A DNA stretch of 64,000 nt from an uncultured Pelagibacteraceae bacterium (GCA_913045275.1 CAJWPG010000002.1:25695-89694); one strand, 5' to 3'; positions 28,915-38,511 are shown, counted from the stretch's first letter. The notes: generated by a model not told the origin, from the letters alone. Translations and numbers: made by a program.

Positions 28915-31137
28915 TTAGTATAAAACTTTATCTTTAAAGAAGTTATTAAGATATATTGGTTTTTGTGACAAAATGTATCTATACACATTATAGTTTTCCA
29001 ATACTCTCTGAACATAGTTTCTTGTTTCTTTAAATTTAATAAGCTCAATCCAATCAACGTAATTTATTTGACCTTTTTGAGGATTTTTATTTATTTTTTT
29101 CCAAGACTTTACTCTTTTCGGTCCAGCATTATAAGCTGCTACAGCAAAAGGATAGGACCCATCATATTCTAAAATTAATCCAGCAATATAATATGAACCT
29201 AAATTAATATTGTATTCAGGACTTTTTGTTAATTTGGATTTTGAATAACTCAATTTAGCTTGTTTTGAAACAGTTTTAGCCGTGTAAGGCATTAATTGCA
29301 TTAAACCTTGAGCTCCAACTCTACTGTTGGCACTTGTATCAAACTCACTTTCTTGTCTAATAATTGAAAGAATCAAAGAAGATTCTGGAATTTTTCTTTT
29401 ACCAATTTTTGAAGGTGTACTTATTATTGGATAATTATATTTATTATGAAATCTTTTTTGATACGAAGCAATTTTAGAAATTTGAATAGCAAAATCAAAT
29501 CTAGATATATCCGTAGCCAATTTAGCAGCTAAAATTTCACTTCCTTTAATTACATTGTCGTTGGCCAAATATCTCAAAATGTGTTTTGTGTACTTGCTTT
29601 TTTTTAGATCATACAAAAGATAAACTGTAGCAACAAGTTTATCTTTATAAAAATTTTCAGCATAATCTTTATCTATTTTTATTAAATCATTTAATTGAAA
29701 TTTTTCTTTAGGTTTAACTTTCATATGTGATAATTGACCATAGTAAGTTGTTAAAAATTCAGATCCTATCAGGTACCACTTTTCTGATTCACCATAGTTT
29801 TTAAGTTCTTCATAAGATCTTCCTAGCCAATAAGCACCTCTAGATAAACTAATTGGATACTGAACGTTTGCGTAAAATTTTGCAAAATGATTTTTTGCTA
29901 ACAAAGGATCATTAAGAAAACTCAAAGCAATCCAACCGCTCATCCATTCAGCTTCTGCAAACTCAGAACCTTCTAATAATCCGTGACGGCTTGTAAGTTT
30001 ATAAGCGGTTTCATATCTTTTTTTATATATTAAGGATCTAGCTAAAATTGATCTTTCAACCCACCACTTATCAGGTCTTACCATATATTCTTTATTATTT
30101 TTTATACTTAGTAAAATTTCTAAAGAACTATCAATTCTACCTCTTTTCCTTCTCCATTTTAATCTATCATAATTTAGACCAGGATTTTTTTTTAACTTTT
30201 TAGGTACTCTTTTTATAGCAGTATCAACACCATAAGACTTACTCATCAATAATTGTCTAGCTGTATACAAATATTTATAATCTTTAGGCAAATATCTGAG
30301 CATACGTTTTAAATCCCAATATTTATTTTCCCAAGCCAAATAATCAGCTCTTTTAATGTAATCTTCTGTAGATAAATATTTTTTAAATTTTTTTCTAAAT
30401 AATTTTAAATCACTTCTGCTTAAATCTGCTCTGATAAATCCTTTTTTTATTAAATTTACTCCTTTTTCCTTGTTTCCAAGTTTTATTAAAGTTTCACCTA
30501 AAATCATTTCACCAAAACCACTCTTTGGTTGATTTTTATTAAACCAGCCAACTATCTCTTTAGGAGATTGATTATTTAATGATATTTTATGTTCGGCTAA
30601 ATATTTAATTCTATCTAATCTAGGAAAATTATTAAATTTTTCTATAAAATGTTTATAATCTGTGAATGTAGCTTTATTTCCTAAAGTTAGTAAATGTTTC
30701 CATTCAATAAAATTATGAATTGATTTTGCTCTTGCCTTTTTTGCAACTTTTTTTGCATCTTTCCAATTGCTTTTTTCCATAAAAGAAATTGCTTGTTTTG
30801 CATAATTTAAATCTCTATCACTATAGTATTTAGATTTTGTTATTTTTCTTAATCTTTCCTTTTTTACGATTAAAGGCTTGTTTTTAGGGATTATTACACC
30901 ATCAATTTTCGTTATTTTTTTTTTTATTATTTTTTCTTCTTTTTTAATAATGGTTTTTTTTTTGTTACTTGGTTTTTCTTTAGGAAGAATAAAATTACTA
31001 GATATTTTTTTAACTTTATCACCTGATAGCAAATTTGGTTTTTTTTTAGGTATAATCAAATCATCAGAAAAAGCCAATCCAAAGCTTAATAGAAAGAATA
31101 TTGATGCTAATATATATTTTAATGATTTAAGTAGCAT
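28915..31137 (-). CDS. Soluble-type lytic murein transglycosylase with Lys/Pro-rich N-terminal repeats
   Basis: Periplasmic Slt70-like enzyme cleaving peptidoglycan to 1,6-anhydro products. A signal peptide covers about residues 1-24. Next come three short repeats (IIPKKKP 28-34, ILPKEKP 50-56, IIPKNKP 82-88) in a lysine-rich linker, then a long helical superhelix, and the SLT domain (from about 580) with the catalytic Glu in SIIRQESEF, GLMQLMP and AAYNAGP. The 740-residue length is close to Slt family members with an added basic N-terminal region. Its stop abuts the tRNA-Ser CCA. Confidence 0.93.
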   Translation of the reverse strand: MLLKSLKYILASIFFLLSFGLAFSDDLIIPKKKPNLLSGDKVKKISSNFILPKEKPSNKKKTIIKKEEKIIKKKITKIDGVIIPKNKPLIVKKERLRKITKSKYYSDRDLNYAKQAISFMEKSNWKDAKKVAKKARAKSIHNFIEWKHLLTLGNKATFTDYKHFIEKFNNFPRLDRIKYLAEHKISLNNQSPKEIVGWFNKNQPKSGFGEMILGETLIKLGNKEKGVNLIKKGFIRADLSRSDLKLFRKKFKKYLSTEDYIKRADYLAWENKYWDLKRMLRYLPKDYKYLYTARQLLMSKSYGVDTAIKRVPKKLKKNPGLNYDRLKWRRKRGRIDSSLEILLSIKNNKEYMVRPDKWWVERSILARSLIYKKRYETAYKLTSRHGLLEGSEFAEAEWMSGWIALSFLNDPLLAKNHFAKFYANVQYPISLSRGAYWLGRSYEELKNYGESEKWYLIGSEFLTTYYGQLSHMKVKPKEKFQLNDLIKIDKDYAENFYKDKLVATVYLLYDLKKSKYTKHILRYLANDNVIKGSEILAAKLATDISRFDFAIQISKIASYQKRFHNKYNYPIISTPSKIGKRKIPESSLILSIIRQESEFDTSANSRVGAQGLMQLMPYTAKTVSKQAKLSYSKSKLTKSPEYNINLGSYYIAGLILEYDGSYPFAVAAYNAGPKRVKSWKKINKNPQKGQINYVDWIELIKFKETRNYVQRVLENYNVYRYILSQKPIYLNNFFKDKVLY

Positions 31138-31165
31138 TTTTTTTTAAATAAACGACAACTTATGT

Positions 31166-31171
31166 TATAAA
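31166..31171 (+). promoter_or_regulatory. Putative -10 element just upstream of dapA
   Basis: TATAAA at 31166-31171 ends five bases before the dapA ATG. A promoter here would start transcription at or beside the start codon, giving a leaderless message. No good -35 is seen at the proper distance, and AT-rich DNA yields such hexamers by chance, so confidence is low. Confidence 0.3.
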
Positions 31172-31176
31172 TATTT

Positions 31177-32064
31177 ATGTTTAAAGGTTCAAATGTTGCT
31201 TTAGTAACACCTTTCAAGGATAGTAAACTTGATGCAGAAACTTATATAAAGCTTATTAATTTTCATCTAGAAAATGGCACTAATGGTCTCGTGCCAGCAG
31301 GAACGACCGGAGAATCTCCAACCTTATCACATAAAGAACATGAAAAAGTAATTGAGTTATGTATTAATGAAGCTAAGGGAAGAATACCCGTTATAGCTGG
31401 CACAGGTTCTAATTCCACAGACGAGGCTGTTTCATTAACTAAACATGCTGAAAAAGCTGGAGCTGATGGGGTATTAATTGTTACCCCATATTATAACAAG
31501 CCTACCCAAGAAGGTTTGTATCAACATTATAAAACTATAAATGATAATACAAATCTTCCTATTATAATTTATAATATTCCAGGTAGATGTGTAATTGATA
31601 TGTCAGTTGACACTATGGCAAGGTTATTCGAACTTAAAAATATTACTGGTGTTAAAGATGCTACTGGTGACTTGAATAGACTTGACCAAACGATAAAAAA
31701 GTTAGGTCCTGAATTTATACAGCTCACTGGTGAAGATGGACTTGCATTTGAATTTAATAAAAGAGGCGGTGTAGGAATCATTTCAGTTACAGCAAATATT
31801 GCACCTAAATTATGCTCAGATATGCAAAAATTCTCTAAGTCTAATAGTGACAATATAATAAAAGAAGCTGAAAGAATTGATACTTTACTTCAACCTGTTC
31901 ATAAGGCATTATTTATTGAAAGTAATCCATCTCCAGTTAAATATGCAGCAAAATTACTTGGATTGTGCGATGATGCTGTAAGGTTGCCATTAGTTAAAAT
32001 TATGGATGAAACAAAATTGAAAGTGAAAAATTCTCTTGTTTCTGCAAAATTATTAAATGAATAA
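31177..32064 (+). CDS. dapA: 4-Hydroxy-tetrahydrodipicolinate synthase
   Basis: Condenses pyruvate and aspartate semialdehyde in lysine/diaminopimelate synthesis. The Schiff-base Lys160 lies in GVKDATG, and Tyr132 in IIYNIPGR is the expected catalytic relay. [14 protein letters not shown] (about 42-55) is the family signature. The length of 295 is normal. It overlaps smpB by eight bases, a frequent alphaproteobacterial pairing. Confidence 0.97.
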   Translation: MFKGSNVALVTPFKDSKLDAETYIKLINFHLENGTNGLVPAGTTGESPTLSHKEHEKVIELCINEAKGRIPVIAGTGSNSTDEAVSLTKHAEKAGADGVLIVTPYYNKPTQEGLYQHYKTINDNTNLPIIIYNIPGRCVIDMSVDTMARLFELKNITGVKDATGDLNRLDQTIKKLGPEFIQLTGEDGLAFEFNKRGGVGIISVTANIAPKLCSDMQKFSKSNSDNIIKEAERIDTLLQPVHKALFIESNPSPVKYAAKLLGLCDDAVRLPLVKIMDETKLKVKNSLVSAKLLNE

Positions 32065-32527
32065 AAAACCCACCGGTGGTTTAAAAATTATTACTATCAA
32101 TAGAAAAGCTTCTTTTAATTATTTTTTTAAAGATATAATCGAAGCAGGTATTGTTTTAAGAGGATCTGAAATTAAATCTGTTAGATCTGGAAAGATCAAT
32201 ATCGCTGAATCTTATGCAGTTGAAAAAAATGGAGAAATTTTTTTAGTTAATTCACATATACCATTATACAAACAAGCAAGTTATTCAAATCACAATCCTT
32301 ATTCCGAGAGAAAATTATTATTTAAAAAAAAAGAAATTCATAAGTTAGTAGGCAAAATAAACGAAGATGGTTTTTCATTAATTCCAACAAAAATGTATTT
32401 TAAGAAAGGCAAGGCTAAAATAGAAATAGCTGTTGCTAAAGGTAAAAAACAATATGATAAACGTCATTCAAAAAAAACAAAAGATTGGAATCGTGAAAAA
32501 GCAAGATATTTTAGGAAATCAAGTTAA
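32057..32527 (+). CDS. smpB: SsrA-binding protein SmpB
   Basis: Binds tmRNA and escorts it to stalled ribosomes in trans-translation. The [29 protein letters not shown] and [21 protein letters not shown] motifs are canonical, and the basic C-terminal tail needed for decoding is present. The length of 156 is normal. The partner tmRNA gene was not recognised anywhere in the window. The 3-prime end overlaps the folK start region. Confidence 0.97.
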   Translation: MNKKPTGGLKIITINRKASFNYFFKDIIEAGIVLRGSEIKSVRSGKINIAESYAVEKNGEIFLVNSHIPLYKQASYSNHNPYSERKLLFKKKEIHKLVGKINEDGFSLIPTKMYFKKGKAKIEIAVAKGKKQYDKRHSKKTKDWNREKARYFRKSS

Positions 32528-33020
32528 TTATGCTTATTTAGCCCTAGGATCAAACTTGGGTAAAAAAATAAAAAACCTTGAATGTGCTAAATATAATTTG
32601 TCTAAAATTGGTGTTAACATTATTAAAATTTCTCGTTTTTATTGCACTAAATCTTGGCCTAATTCGAAATTTCCTGAATTTATAAATGCAGTTTTATTAG
32701 TGAAAACAAAATTATTATTACATGAATTATTTAAACAAATTAAATTAATTGAAAAATCACTTGGAAGATCAAAAGTTCCAAAAAATTATCCAAGAATATG
32801 CGATATAGACATAATTGATTTTAATGGCGAATGTATATTTACTAAATTTAACCATCAAAAAATTGAAGTTCCCCATATAAATATGCATAAAAGGAACTTT
32901 GTTTTATTGCCCTTATATGAGTTAAACCAAAATTGGTTTCATCCAAAGATCAAAAAAAATATAGTAAAATTACTTTCATCTTTGCCCAGTAATGATTTAA
33001 AAAGCATTAAATTTAGTTAA
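32493..33020 (+). CDS. folK: 6-Hydroxymethyl-7,8-dihydropterin pyrophosphokinase
   Basis: Transfers pyrophosphate from ATP to the pterin in folate synthesis. The family opening [11 protein letters not shown] is near residue 13, [10 protein letters not shown] in the middle, and the metal-binding [13 protein letters not shown] further on. The frame extends upstream into smpB; the GTG at 32493 is chosen as the closest start before the conserved domain (175 residues, 35-base overlap with smpB). ATG 32454 would also be possible. folP and folB are not adjacent. Confidence 0.9.
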   Translation: MKKQDILGNQVNYAYLALGSNLGKKIKNLECAKYNLSKIGVNIIKISRFYCTKSWPNSKFPEFINAVLLVKTKLLLHELFKQIKLIEKSLGRSKVPKNYPRICDIDIIDFNGECIFTKFNHQKIEVPHINMHKRNFVLLPLYELNQNWFHPKIKKNIVKLLSSLPSNDLKSIKFS

Positions 33021-33028
33021 TTTAATGA

Positions 33029-33034
33029 TATAAT
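33029..33034 (+). promoter_or_regulatory. Consensus -10 (TATAAT) seven bases before relA/spoT start
   Basis: A perfect TATAAT at 33029-33034 precedes the ATG at 33042 by seven bases, the normal distance from -10 to transcription start, so the mRNA may begin at or next to the start codon. The -35 region is weak. Confidence 0.4.
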
Positions 33035-33041
33035 ACATTCA

Positions 33042-34787
33042 ATGTTAAATTCGAGCGAATTAATAGATAAAGTAAAATCATATAATAAATTTCTTAACCC
33101 AGAAACGTTAACCAAAGCTTATGATTTTGCATTAAAGGCTCATCAAAATCAAAAAAGAATGTCTGGCGACCCTTATCTTATTCATCCTGTAGCTGTAGCC
33201 GACATACTCACAGATTTAAAATTAGATAGTGCTACAATCGCTACAGGTCTATTACACGATACAATCGAAGATACACACGCAACTTATAAAACTATTAAAA
33301 AAGAATTTGGCAAAGAAGTTGCTGATTTAGTTGAAGGAGTAACAAAAATTTCAGAATTTGAAAATCAAGCTATTTATAATTCAAAAGCCGAAAATTTTAG
33401 AAAATTAATTCTAGCAACATCAAGAGATATTAGAGTCTTGTTGGTAAAATTGGCCGATAGACTTCATAACATGAGAACTTTAAAATCTATTGAAGAAAAA
33501 CAAAAGAGAGAAAGAATAGCAAGAGAAACTATGGAGATTTATTCACCACTAGCGGATAGAATGGGCATGAATAGAATTCGTGATGAATTAGAAGATTTAT
33601 CTTTTGAAATATTAAACCCTGATGCCAGAAAATTAATTAAAAATAGATTGGATCAAATTAAAGATAATAATTTAATTAATTATAATTCAGTTTTAAATGA
33701 ATTTGAAAATCTTTTAAAAAAAAATAATATTGATTTTGAAATTTTCAGTAGAGAAAAAACGCCTTTTTCTATTTGGCGAAAAATTCAAAAGAAACGTACA
33801 TCATTAGAGCAAATTACTGATATTATAGGTTTTAGAATTATATTAAAAAATATTGAGAATTGTTACAAAACTTTAGGTTTTTTTCACAGCAAGTGGAACT
33901 GTATACCCGGAAAATTTAAAGATTATATTTCTTCACCTAAAATTAATAAATACAAATCGATACACACAGCAATTATAGGACCTAATAAAAGACCTATTGA
34001 AATTCAACTAAGAACAAAACAAATGCATGAATTTGCCCAAAGAGGTATAGCCTCACATTGGAATTATAAATCTTCTGAAAAGTTTAACTCACTAACTTGG
34101 AAAGAATATGATTGGTTGGCTGATCTAGTTGAAATTATTGATAAAAATGAAAATCCTGAAGACTATTATGAATACACTAAATTACAAATGTTCCAGGAAA
34201 ATGTTTTTTGTTTTACTCCAAAAGGTTCTGTAATTAAACTTCCTAAAGAAGCAACACCAATAGACTTTGCTTATGCTGTTCATACTCAGGTTGGCGATAC
34301 AGCTATAGGATGTGATATAAATGGAAAAGAAAGTGCTTTACAATCAACTTTAATGAATGGAGATGTTGTAAAAATAATAACTTCAAAAAAAGTCTCTCCA
34401 TCTTTACACTGGTTAACTAGCACAAAAACCGGAAAGGCTAGAGCTGCTATTAGAAGATATTGGCAATATAGAGAAAATACAAAGCCTACAAAGATAAAAA
34501 AATACAATACAACTTTATGGATTTCGCTTCCTGATGAGCCTGGAAAATTAGGTGATGTAACGACAATGATTGGTACAAATAATGTAAATATTTCTAGTGT
34601 AGAAATGCTTGAAAAAACCAAAAATTCAATAAATTTTAGATTCAATCTGATTATTCATGATTTGAAAAACTTTACAAAATTAATTAGTGAACTAAAACAA
34701 AAAGAATATAATTTCAAAATTATTAGACATAAAAATAAAAAATATGCTTTCTTTAAAAGACTCTTTGGTGGTTTTAAAAAAAACTAA
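33042..34787 (+). CDS. Bifunctional (p)ppGpp synthetase/hydrolase, shortened C-terminal region
   Basis: Stringent-response enzyme of the RelA/SpoT (Rsh) family. The HD hydrolase domain is intact (His48 in LIHPV, HD at 72-73 in GLLHDTIEDT). The synthetase domain covers about 236-345 (KFKDYISSPK, INKYKSIHTA), TGS about 387-448, and ACT about 492-562. The protein is 581 residues against the usual 700-750: the helical and conserved-cysteine/zinc-finger segments between TGS and ACT are reduced to about 40 residues. It overlaps pyrE by 44 bases. Confidence 0.95.
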   Translation: MLNSSELIDKVKSYNKFLNPETLTKAYDFALKAHQNQKRMSGDPYLIHPVAVADILTDLKLDSATIATGLLHDTIEDTHATYKTIKKEFGKEVADLVEGVTKISEFENQAIYNSKAENFRKLILATSRDIRVLLVKLADRLHNMRTLKSIEEKQKRERIARETMEIYSPLADRMGMNRIRDELEDLSFEILNPDARKLIKNRLDQIKDNNLINYNSVLNEFENLLKKNNIDFEIFSREKTPFSIWRKIQKKRTSLEQITDIIGFRIILKNIENCYKTLGFFHSKWNCIPGKFKDYISSPKINKYKSIHTAIIGPNKRPIEIQLRTKQMHEFAQRGIASHWNYKSSEKFNSLTWKEYDWLADLVEIIDKNENPEDYYEYTKLQMFQENVFCFTPKGSVIKLPKEATPIDFAYAVHTQVGDTAIGCDINGKESALQSTLMNGDVVKIITSKKVSPSLHWLTSTKTGKARAAIRRYWQYRENTKPTKIKKYNTTLWISLPDEPGKLGDVTTMIGTNNVNISSVEMLEKTKNSINFRFNLIIHDLKNFTKLISELKQKEYNFKIIRHKNKKYAFFKRLFGGFKKN

Positions 34788-35334
34788 AGCCCTACTAGAA
34801 GGTCATTTCGTTTTATCTTCTGGTCTGCACTCACCTCAATATGTTCAATGTGCAAAATTATTAAGTTTCCCCAATATTTCAAGTAAATTTAATTTGTCAT
34901 TAAGTAAAAAAATACAAAAAAATTTTAATAAAATTGATCTAATATTATCTCCGGCAATAGGTGGAATAGTTATAGGTTACGAGATAGGAAGATTATTAAA
35001 GATAGAAACAATTTTTTGCGAAAGAGTAAAGGGAAATTTTAAATTGCGAAGAGGTTTTTCAATTAAAAGAAATTCTAGAGTTCTAATTGTAGAAGACGTA
35101 ATAACAACAGGAAAATCAAGTTTAGAATGTGAAAAATTGATAAAAAAATCTAAAGCCAAACTACTAGGATATGCTTGTTTAATTGATAGATCTTCAAGAA
35201 TTGCTTTAAAAATAAAAAATAAAAAAATTATTTCACAAATTAAATTAAATGTACCAACTTTTAATAAAAAAAATATACCAACTGAGTTGAAAAATATACC
35301 TATAACAAAACCTGGTAGCAGGTTTTTAAAATGA
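34744..35334 (+). CDS. pyrE: Orotate phosphoribosyltransferase
   Basis: Converts orotate and PRPP to OMP in pyrimidine synthesis. LLEGHFVLSSGLHSPQYVQC (about residues 18-37) and the PRPP-binding loop VLIVEDVITTGKSSLE (about 115-130) are diagnostic. The length of 196 is normal for the alphaproteobacterial form. The start lies 44 bases inside relA/spoT, in another frame, so the two are tightly coupled. The stop overlaps pdxJ by four bases. Confidence 0.95.
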   Translation: MLSLKDSLVVLKKTKALLEGHFVLSSGLHSPQYVQCAKLLSFPNISSKFNLSLSKKIQKNFNKIDLILSPAIGGIVIGYEIGRLLKIETIFCERVKGNFKLRRGFSIKRNSRVLIVEDVITTGKSSLECEKLIKKSKAKLLGYACLIDRSSRIALKIKNKKIISQIKLNVPTFNKKNIPTELKNIPITKPGSRFLK

Positions 35335-36050
35335 CCATTAGATTAGGTGTTAATATAGATCACGTGGCAACAATTAGAAAAGCAAGAGGCGAGAAACATC
35401 CAGAACCTTATATAACTGCTAAAAAAGCTCTTGAATATGGAGCGGACTCTATAACCATTCATTTAAGAGAAGATAGAAGACATATTAATGACAATGATTT
35501 AAAATTAATCTCATCAATAAAATCTATTCCTCTTAATTTAGAAATGGCTTCAAATTCTGAAATGTTGAAGATAGCAATCAAACACAAGCCTGATTTTGTT
35601 TGTATTGTACCTGAAAAAAGAAATGAAGTTACCACTGAAGGCGGACTGAATTTAAAAAGGTATAAAAATAAATTAAAATCAACAATAAATACTTTAAATA
35701 AATATAAAATTAGAACTAGTTTATTTATTAATCCAACAATTTCTAATGTAATTATTTCAAAATCACTTAATGCTAAATGTATAGAACTTCATACAGGAAA
35801 AATTTCTAACCAAATTAAAAAAAATAAAAAATTTGCCAATCATCTTAAAAAAATCAAAAATTGTGCAAAACTTGCAAAATCTTTAGGTTTAGAAGTTCAT
35901 GTTGGACACGGCATTGATTATAAAACTGCTAAGATTTTATCTAATGTAAAAGAAATAGAAGAGTTTAATATTGGTCATTTTATAATTGGTGAGTCAATTA
36001 TATTCGGTCTAAAAAAAACAATTAGTAGATTTAAAAAAATATTAAAATAA
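35331..36050 (+). CDS. pdxJ: Pyridoxine 5-prime-phosphate synthase
   Basis: Condenses 1-deoxyxylulose-5-phosphate with 3-amino-2-oxopropyl phosphate in the DXP-dependent vitamin B6 route. RLGVNIDHVATIRKARG at the N-terminus, SITIHLREDRRHIND and VHVGHGIDY are family signatures in a 239-residue TIM barrel. It overlaps pyrE by four bases and acpS by one. The pdxJ-acpS pairing is common in Proteobacteria. Confidence 0.97.
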   Translation: MTIRLGVNIDHVATIRKARGEKHPEPYITAKKALEYGADSITIHLREDRRHINDNDLKLISSIKSIPLNLEMASNSEMLKIAIKHKPDFVCIVPEKRNEVTTEGGLNLKRYKNKLKSTINTLNKYKIRTSLFINPTISNVIISKSLNAKCIELHTGKISNQIKKNKKFANHLKKIKNCAKLAKSLGLEVHVGHGIDYKTAKILSNVKEIEEFNIGHFIIGESIIFGLKKTISRFKKILK

Positions 36051-36442
36051 TGGACATTATAGGTAATGGCGTTGATATTGTAGAAAATAAGAGAATAAAA
36101 AATTCATTAAAAATTAAAGGCTTTGTCAATAGAGTTTTTACTCAAAATGAAATTTATAAATCAAAAAATTTAAATAATAAGACCAATTATTTTGCAAAAA
36201 GATTTGCAGCCAAAGAAGCTTTTGTAAAGGCCTTAGGCGAAGGATTTAGAAACAATATTAATTTTAAAGATATAGATATAACGAAAGATAAAAAAGGTAG
36301 GCCATTTATAAATATATCTAATAACATTAAAAAATTTCTTAAAAAAAAACTTAAACTGAACAAGTATAAAATATTTCTTTCTTTATCTGATGAAAAAAAA
36401 CATTCAATAGCATATGTAATAATTAATAAAAAAAATGACTAA
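36050..36442 (+). CDS. acpS: Holo-[acyl-carrier-protein] synthase
   Basis: Attaches 4-phosphopantetheine from CoA to acyl carrier protein. GNGVDIVENKRI (metal-binding Asp8) and FAAKEAFVKALGEG (Glu near residue 58) form the active site. The length of 130 is normal. The stop overlaps lepB by eight bases. Confidence 0.96.
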   Translation: MDIIGNGVDIVENKRIKNSLKIKGFVNRVFTQNEIYKSKNLNNKTNYFAKRFAAKEAFVKALGEGFRNNINFKDIDITKDKKGRPFINISNNIKKFLKKKLKLNKYKIFLSLSDEKKHSIAYVIINKKND

Positions 36443-37163
36443 AAAATTTATAGTAGAAAATATTAAGACACTTTTATATGCTCTAATAATAGCAATTTTT
36501 ATTCGTTCAATTCTTATACAGCCTTTTTATATTCCTTCGTCATCAATGGAATCAACTTTACTTGTTGGCGACAGACTGTTTGTTACAAAATTTTCATATG
36601 GGTATAGCAAACATTCATTTCCTTTTAGTCCGGCAATTTTTGATGGAAGAATTTTGTACAAATTACCCAAAAGAGGTGACATTGTTGTATTTAAAACGCC
36701 AGCTGACAATAGAACAGATTATATAAAAAGATTGATAGGTTTGCCCGGAGATATAATTCAATTTATTGATGGTAATTTATATTTAAATGGAAATCAAATT
36801 CTAAAAACTATTAAATCAAAAAATGAAATTTTATACTGTGGGAATTCAAAAATTAAAGTTACAACATTTATAGAAAAATTACCTGGTGGAAAAATTTACA
36901 CAGCCTCATATAGAAATGATTATAGTTATAAAAACTCTGATAAATTTATTGTTCCTGATGAGCACTTCTTTTTTTTAGGAGATAATAGAGATTGTTCAAA
37001 AGATAGTCGCTTCTTATCTGAAGTAGGTTATGTACATAAAGATAATCTTGTGGGAAAAGCTCAAATATTATTTTTTTCTTCTGATGCAAAAATTGGAAGT
37101 ATTTTTAAAATTTGGCAATGGGATAAAATCATGAGATTTAAAAGGTTTTTTAAAAAAATATAA
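36435..37163 (+). CDS. lepB: Signal peptidase I
   Basis: Cleaves signal peptides of exported proteins at the inner membrane. One N-terminal hydrophobic helix (about residues 11-28) is followed by SSSMESTLLVGD with the nucleophile Ser37, the general base Lys98 in DYIKRLIGLPGD, and FFLGDNRDCSKDSR near the C-terminus. The length of 242 is normal for alphaproteobacteria. rnc begins two bases after its stop. Confidence 0.97.
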   Translation: MTKKFIVENIKTLLYALIIAIFIRSILIQPFYIPSSSMESTLLVGDRLFVTKFSYGYSKHSFPFSPAIFDGRILYKLPKRGDIVVFKTPADNRTDYIKRLIGLPGDIIQFIDGNLYLNGNQILKTIKSKNEILYCGNSKIKVTTFIEKLPGGKIYTASYRNDYSYKNSDKFIVPDEHFFFLGDNRDCSKDSRFLSEVGYVHKDNLVGKAQILFFSSDAKIGSIFKIWQWDKIMRFKRFFKKI

Positions 37164-37165
37164 TA

Positions 37166-37834
37166 ATGGAAAATAAAATTAAAGAACTTCAAAAAATTTT
37201 AAATATAAAATTTAATGATGCAGATATATTAATCCAGGCAATAACTCATAAAAGTTATAATTCAAAAATAAATTATGAAACTTTAGAATTTTTAGGTGAT
37301 AGAGTTTTAGGACTGACAATATCAAATATATTAATATCAATGTATCCTAATGAGAAAGTCGGAATATTAGATAAAAAATTTTCAAATCTTGTAAATAAAA
37401 AAACATGTTATGAAATAGGAATAAAATTAAAACTTAATGAGTTTGTATTAGTTGGAAATTCTAAAAAGAAAATACTAAAAATTGAAAATAAAATTATTTC
37501 TGATATTTGTGAATCTATAATTGGAGCAATATATCTTGATAAAGGTCTTAAAATTGCTAATGAATTTATTTTAAAGGTTTGGAAAGATTATTTAAAGATT
37601 TCTATTGAAGCCATAATTGATGCCAAAACTAAATTACAAGAATTCTCTCTAAAAAAATTTAAATCTCTTCCAGAATACAAAGTTGTATCTAATACAGGAC
37701 CTAGACATAAACCTAACTTCAAAGTCGGTGTAAAAATTAAAAATATAAAATTTACATATTCAAGTGGTACATCTAAAAAAAATGCAGAACAGTCAGCTGC
37801 GAGTTTACTTTTAAACAAACTAGATCTATCATGA
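37166..37834 (+). CDS. rnc: Ribonuclease III
   Basis: Double-strand-specific endonuclease for rRNA and mRNA processing. The catalytic signature ETLEFLGDRVLGL is at about residues 38-50, the second acidic cluster is in DICESIIGAIYLDKG, and a double-stranded-RNA-binding domain follows from about 150. The length of 222 is normal. The stop overlaps the recO start by four bases; era, often found between these two genes, is absent here. Confidence 0.97.
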   Translation: MENKIKELQKILNIKFNDADILIQAITHKSYNSKINYETLEFLGDRVLGLTISNILISMYPNEKVGILDKKFSNLVNKKTCYEIGIKLKLNEFVLVGNSKKKILKIENKIISDICESIIGAIYLDKGLKIANEFILKVWKDYLKISIEAIIDAKTKLQEFSLKKFKSLPEYKVVSNTGPRHKPNFKVGVKIKNIKFTYSSGTSKKNAEQSAASLLLNKLDLS

Positions 37835-38511
37835 GATGGCAGGATAAAGGATACTTACTAACATTAAATAAATACAATGAAAATTCTGCAATAGCCGAAT
37901 TTTTTACAGAAAATAATGGTAAAGTAAGTGGAGTTATATTTGGTGCCACTTCTAAAAAAATCAAAAATTATCTTTTAATAGGTAATAAATTTCATTTAAA
38001 TTTTAATTTCAAACAAGATGCCAAACTTGGTTACTTTAAAGTTGAGATAGATGAAGCAAACACGCCTATATATTTGGACAACAAAAAAAAATTGTATTGT
38101 ATAATTTACACCATGAATATTGTTAAAATTTTAACAGTTGAGAATCAGGAAAATAAAACTATTTATCAATTATTAAGTAATTTTTTTGTACTCCTGGATA
38201 ATGATAATTGGTTAACAAACTTTATACTTTGGGAACTTAATTTTTTTAAAAGTATAGGATATGATATTGATTTTAAAAACTATGTTAAAAATATAATAGT
38301 TGATGGAGATGAAAAATTTATAGTTGAATCTACTAATAAAATAATTCCTAATTTTTTGATTAATAATAATATTAATCCAAATAATGAAAAAGACATTATT
38401 AATGGTTTTAAAATTGTTGGAGAATTTTTAGACAAATCAATACTTAAGCCTAACAGCATAAATTTTCCTTTGTCTCGTTTAGAGTTAGGAAATTTAATTA
38501 AACAAATCTAA
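37831..38511 (+). CDS. recO: DNA repair protein RecO
   Basis: Part of the RecFOR pathway that loads RecA onto SSB-coated gaps. The N-terminal OB-fold begins WQDKGYLLTLNKYNENSAIAEFFTENNGKVSGVIFGA, split here between conserved blocks at residues 3-20 and 21-39, and the helical C-terminal part is diverged. At 226 residues it is of normal length. It overlaps rnc by four bases, and its 3-prime end overlaps convergent hemB by 18 bases. Confidence 0.88.
   Translation: MRWQDKGYLLTLNKYNENSAIAEFFTENNGKVSGVIFGATSKKIKNYLLIGNKFHLNFNFKQDAKLGYFKVEIDEANTPIYLDNKKKLYCIIYTMNIVKILTVENQENKTIYQLLSNFFVLLDNDNWLTNFILWELNFFKSIGYDIDFKNYVKNIIVDGDEKFIVESTNKIIPNFLINNNINPNNEKDIINGFKIVGEFLDKSILKPNSINFPLSRLELGNLIKQI

Noticed and set aside
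28842..29057. Minus-strand ORF whose end reads GGECGIRTHGTSFDARQ
   Set aside because: It is the antisense translation of the tRNA-Ser gene plus part of the lytic transglycosylase, a well-known false protein.
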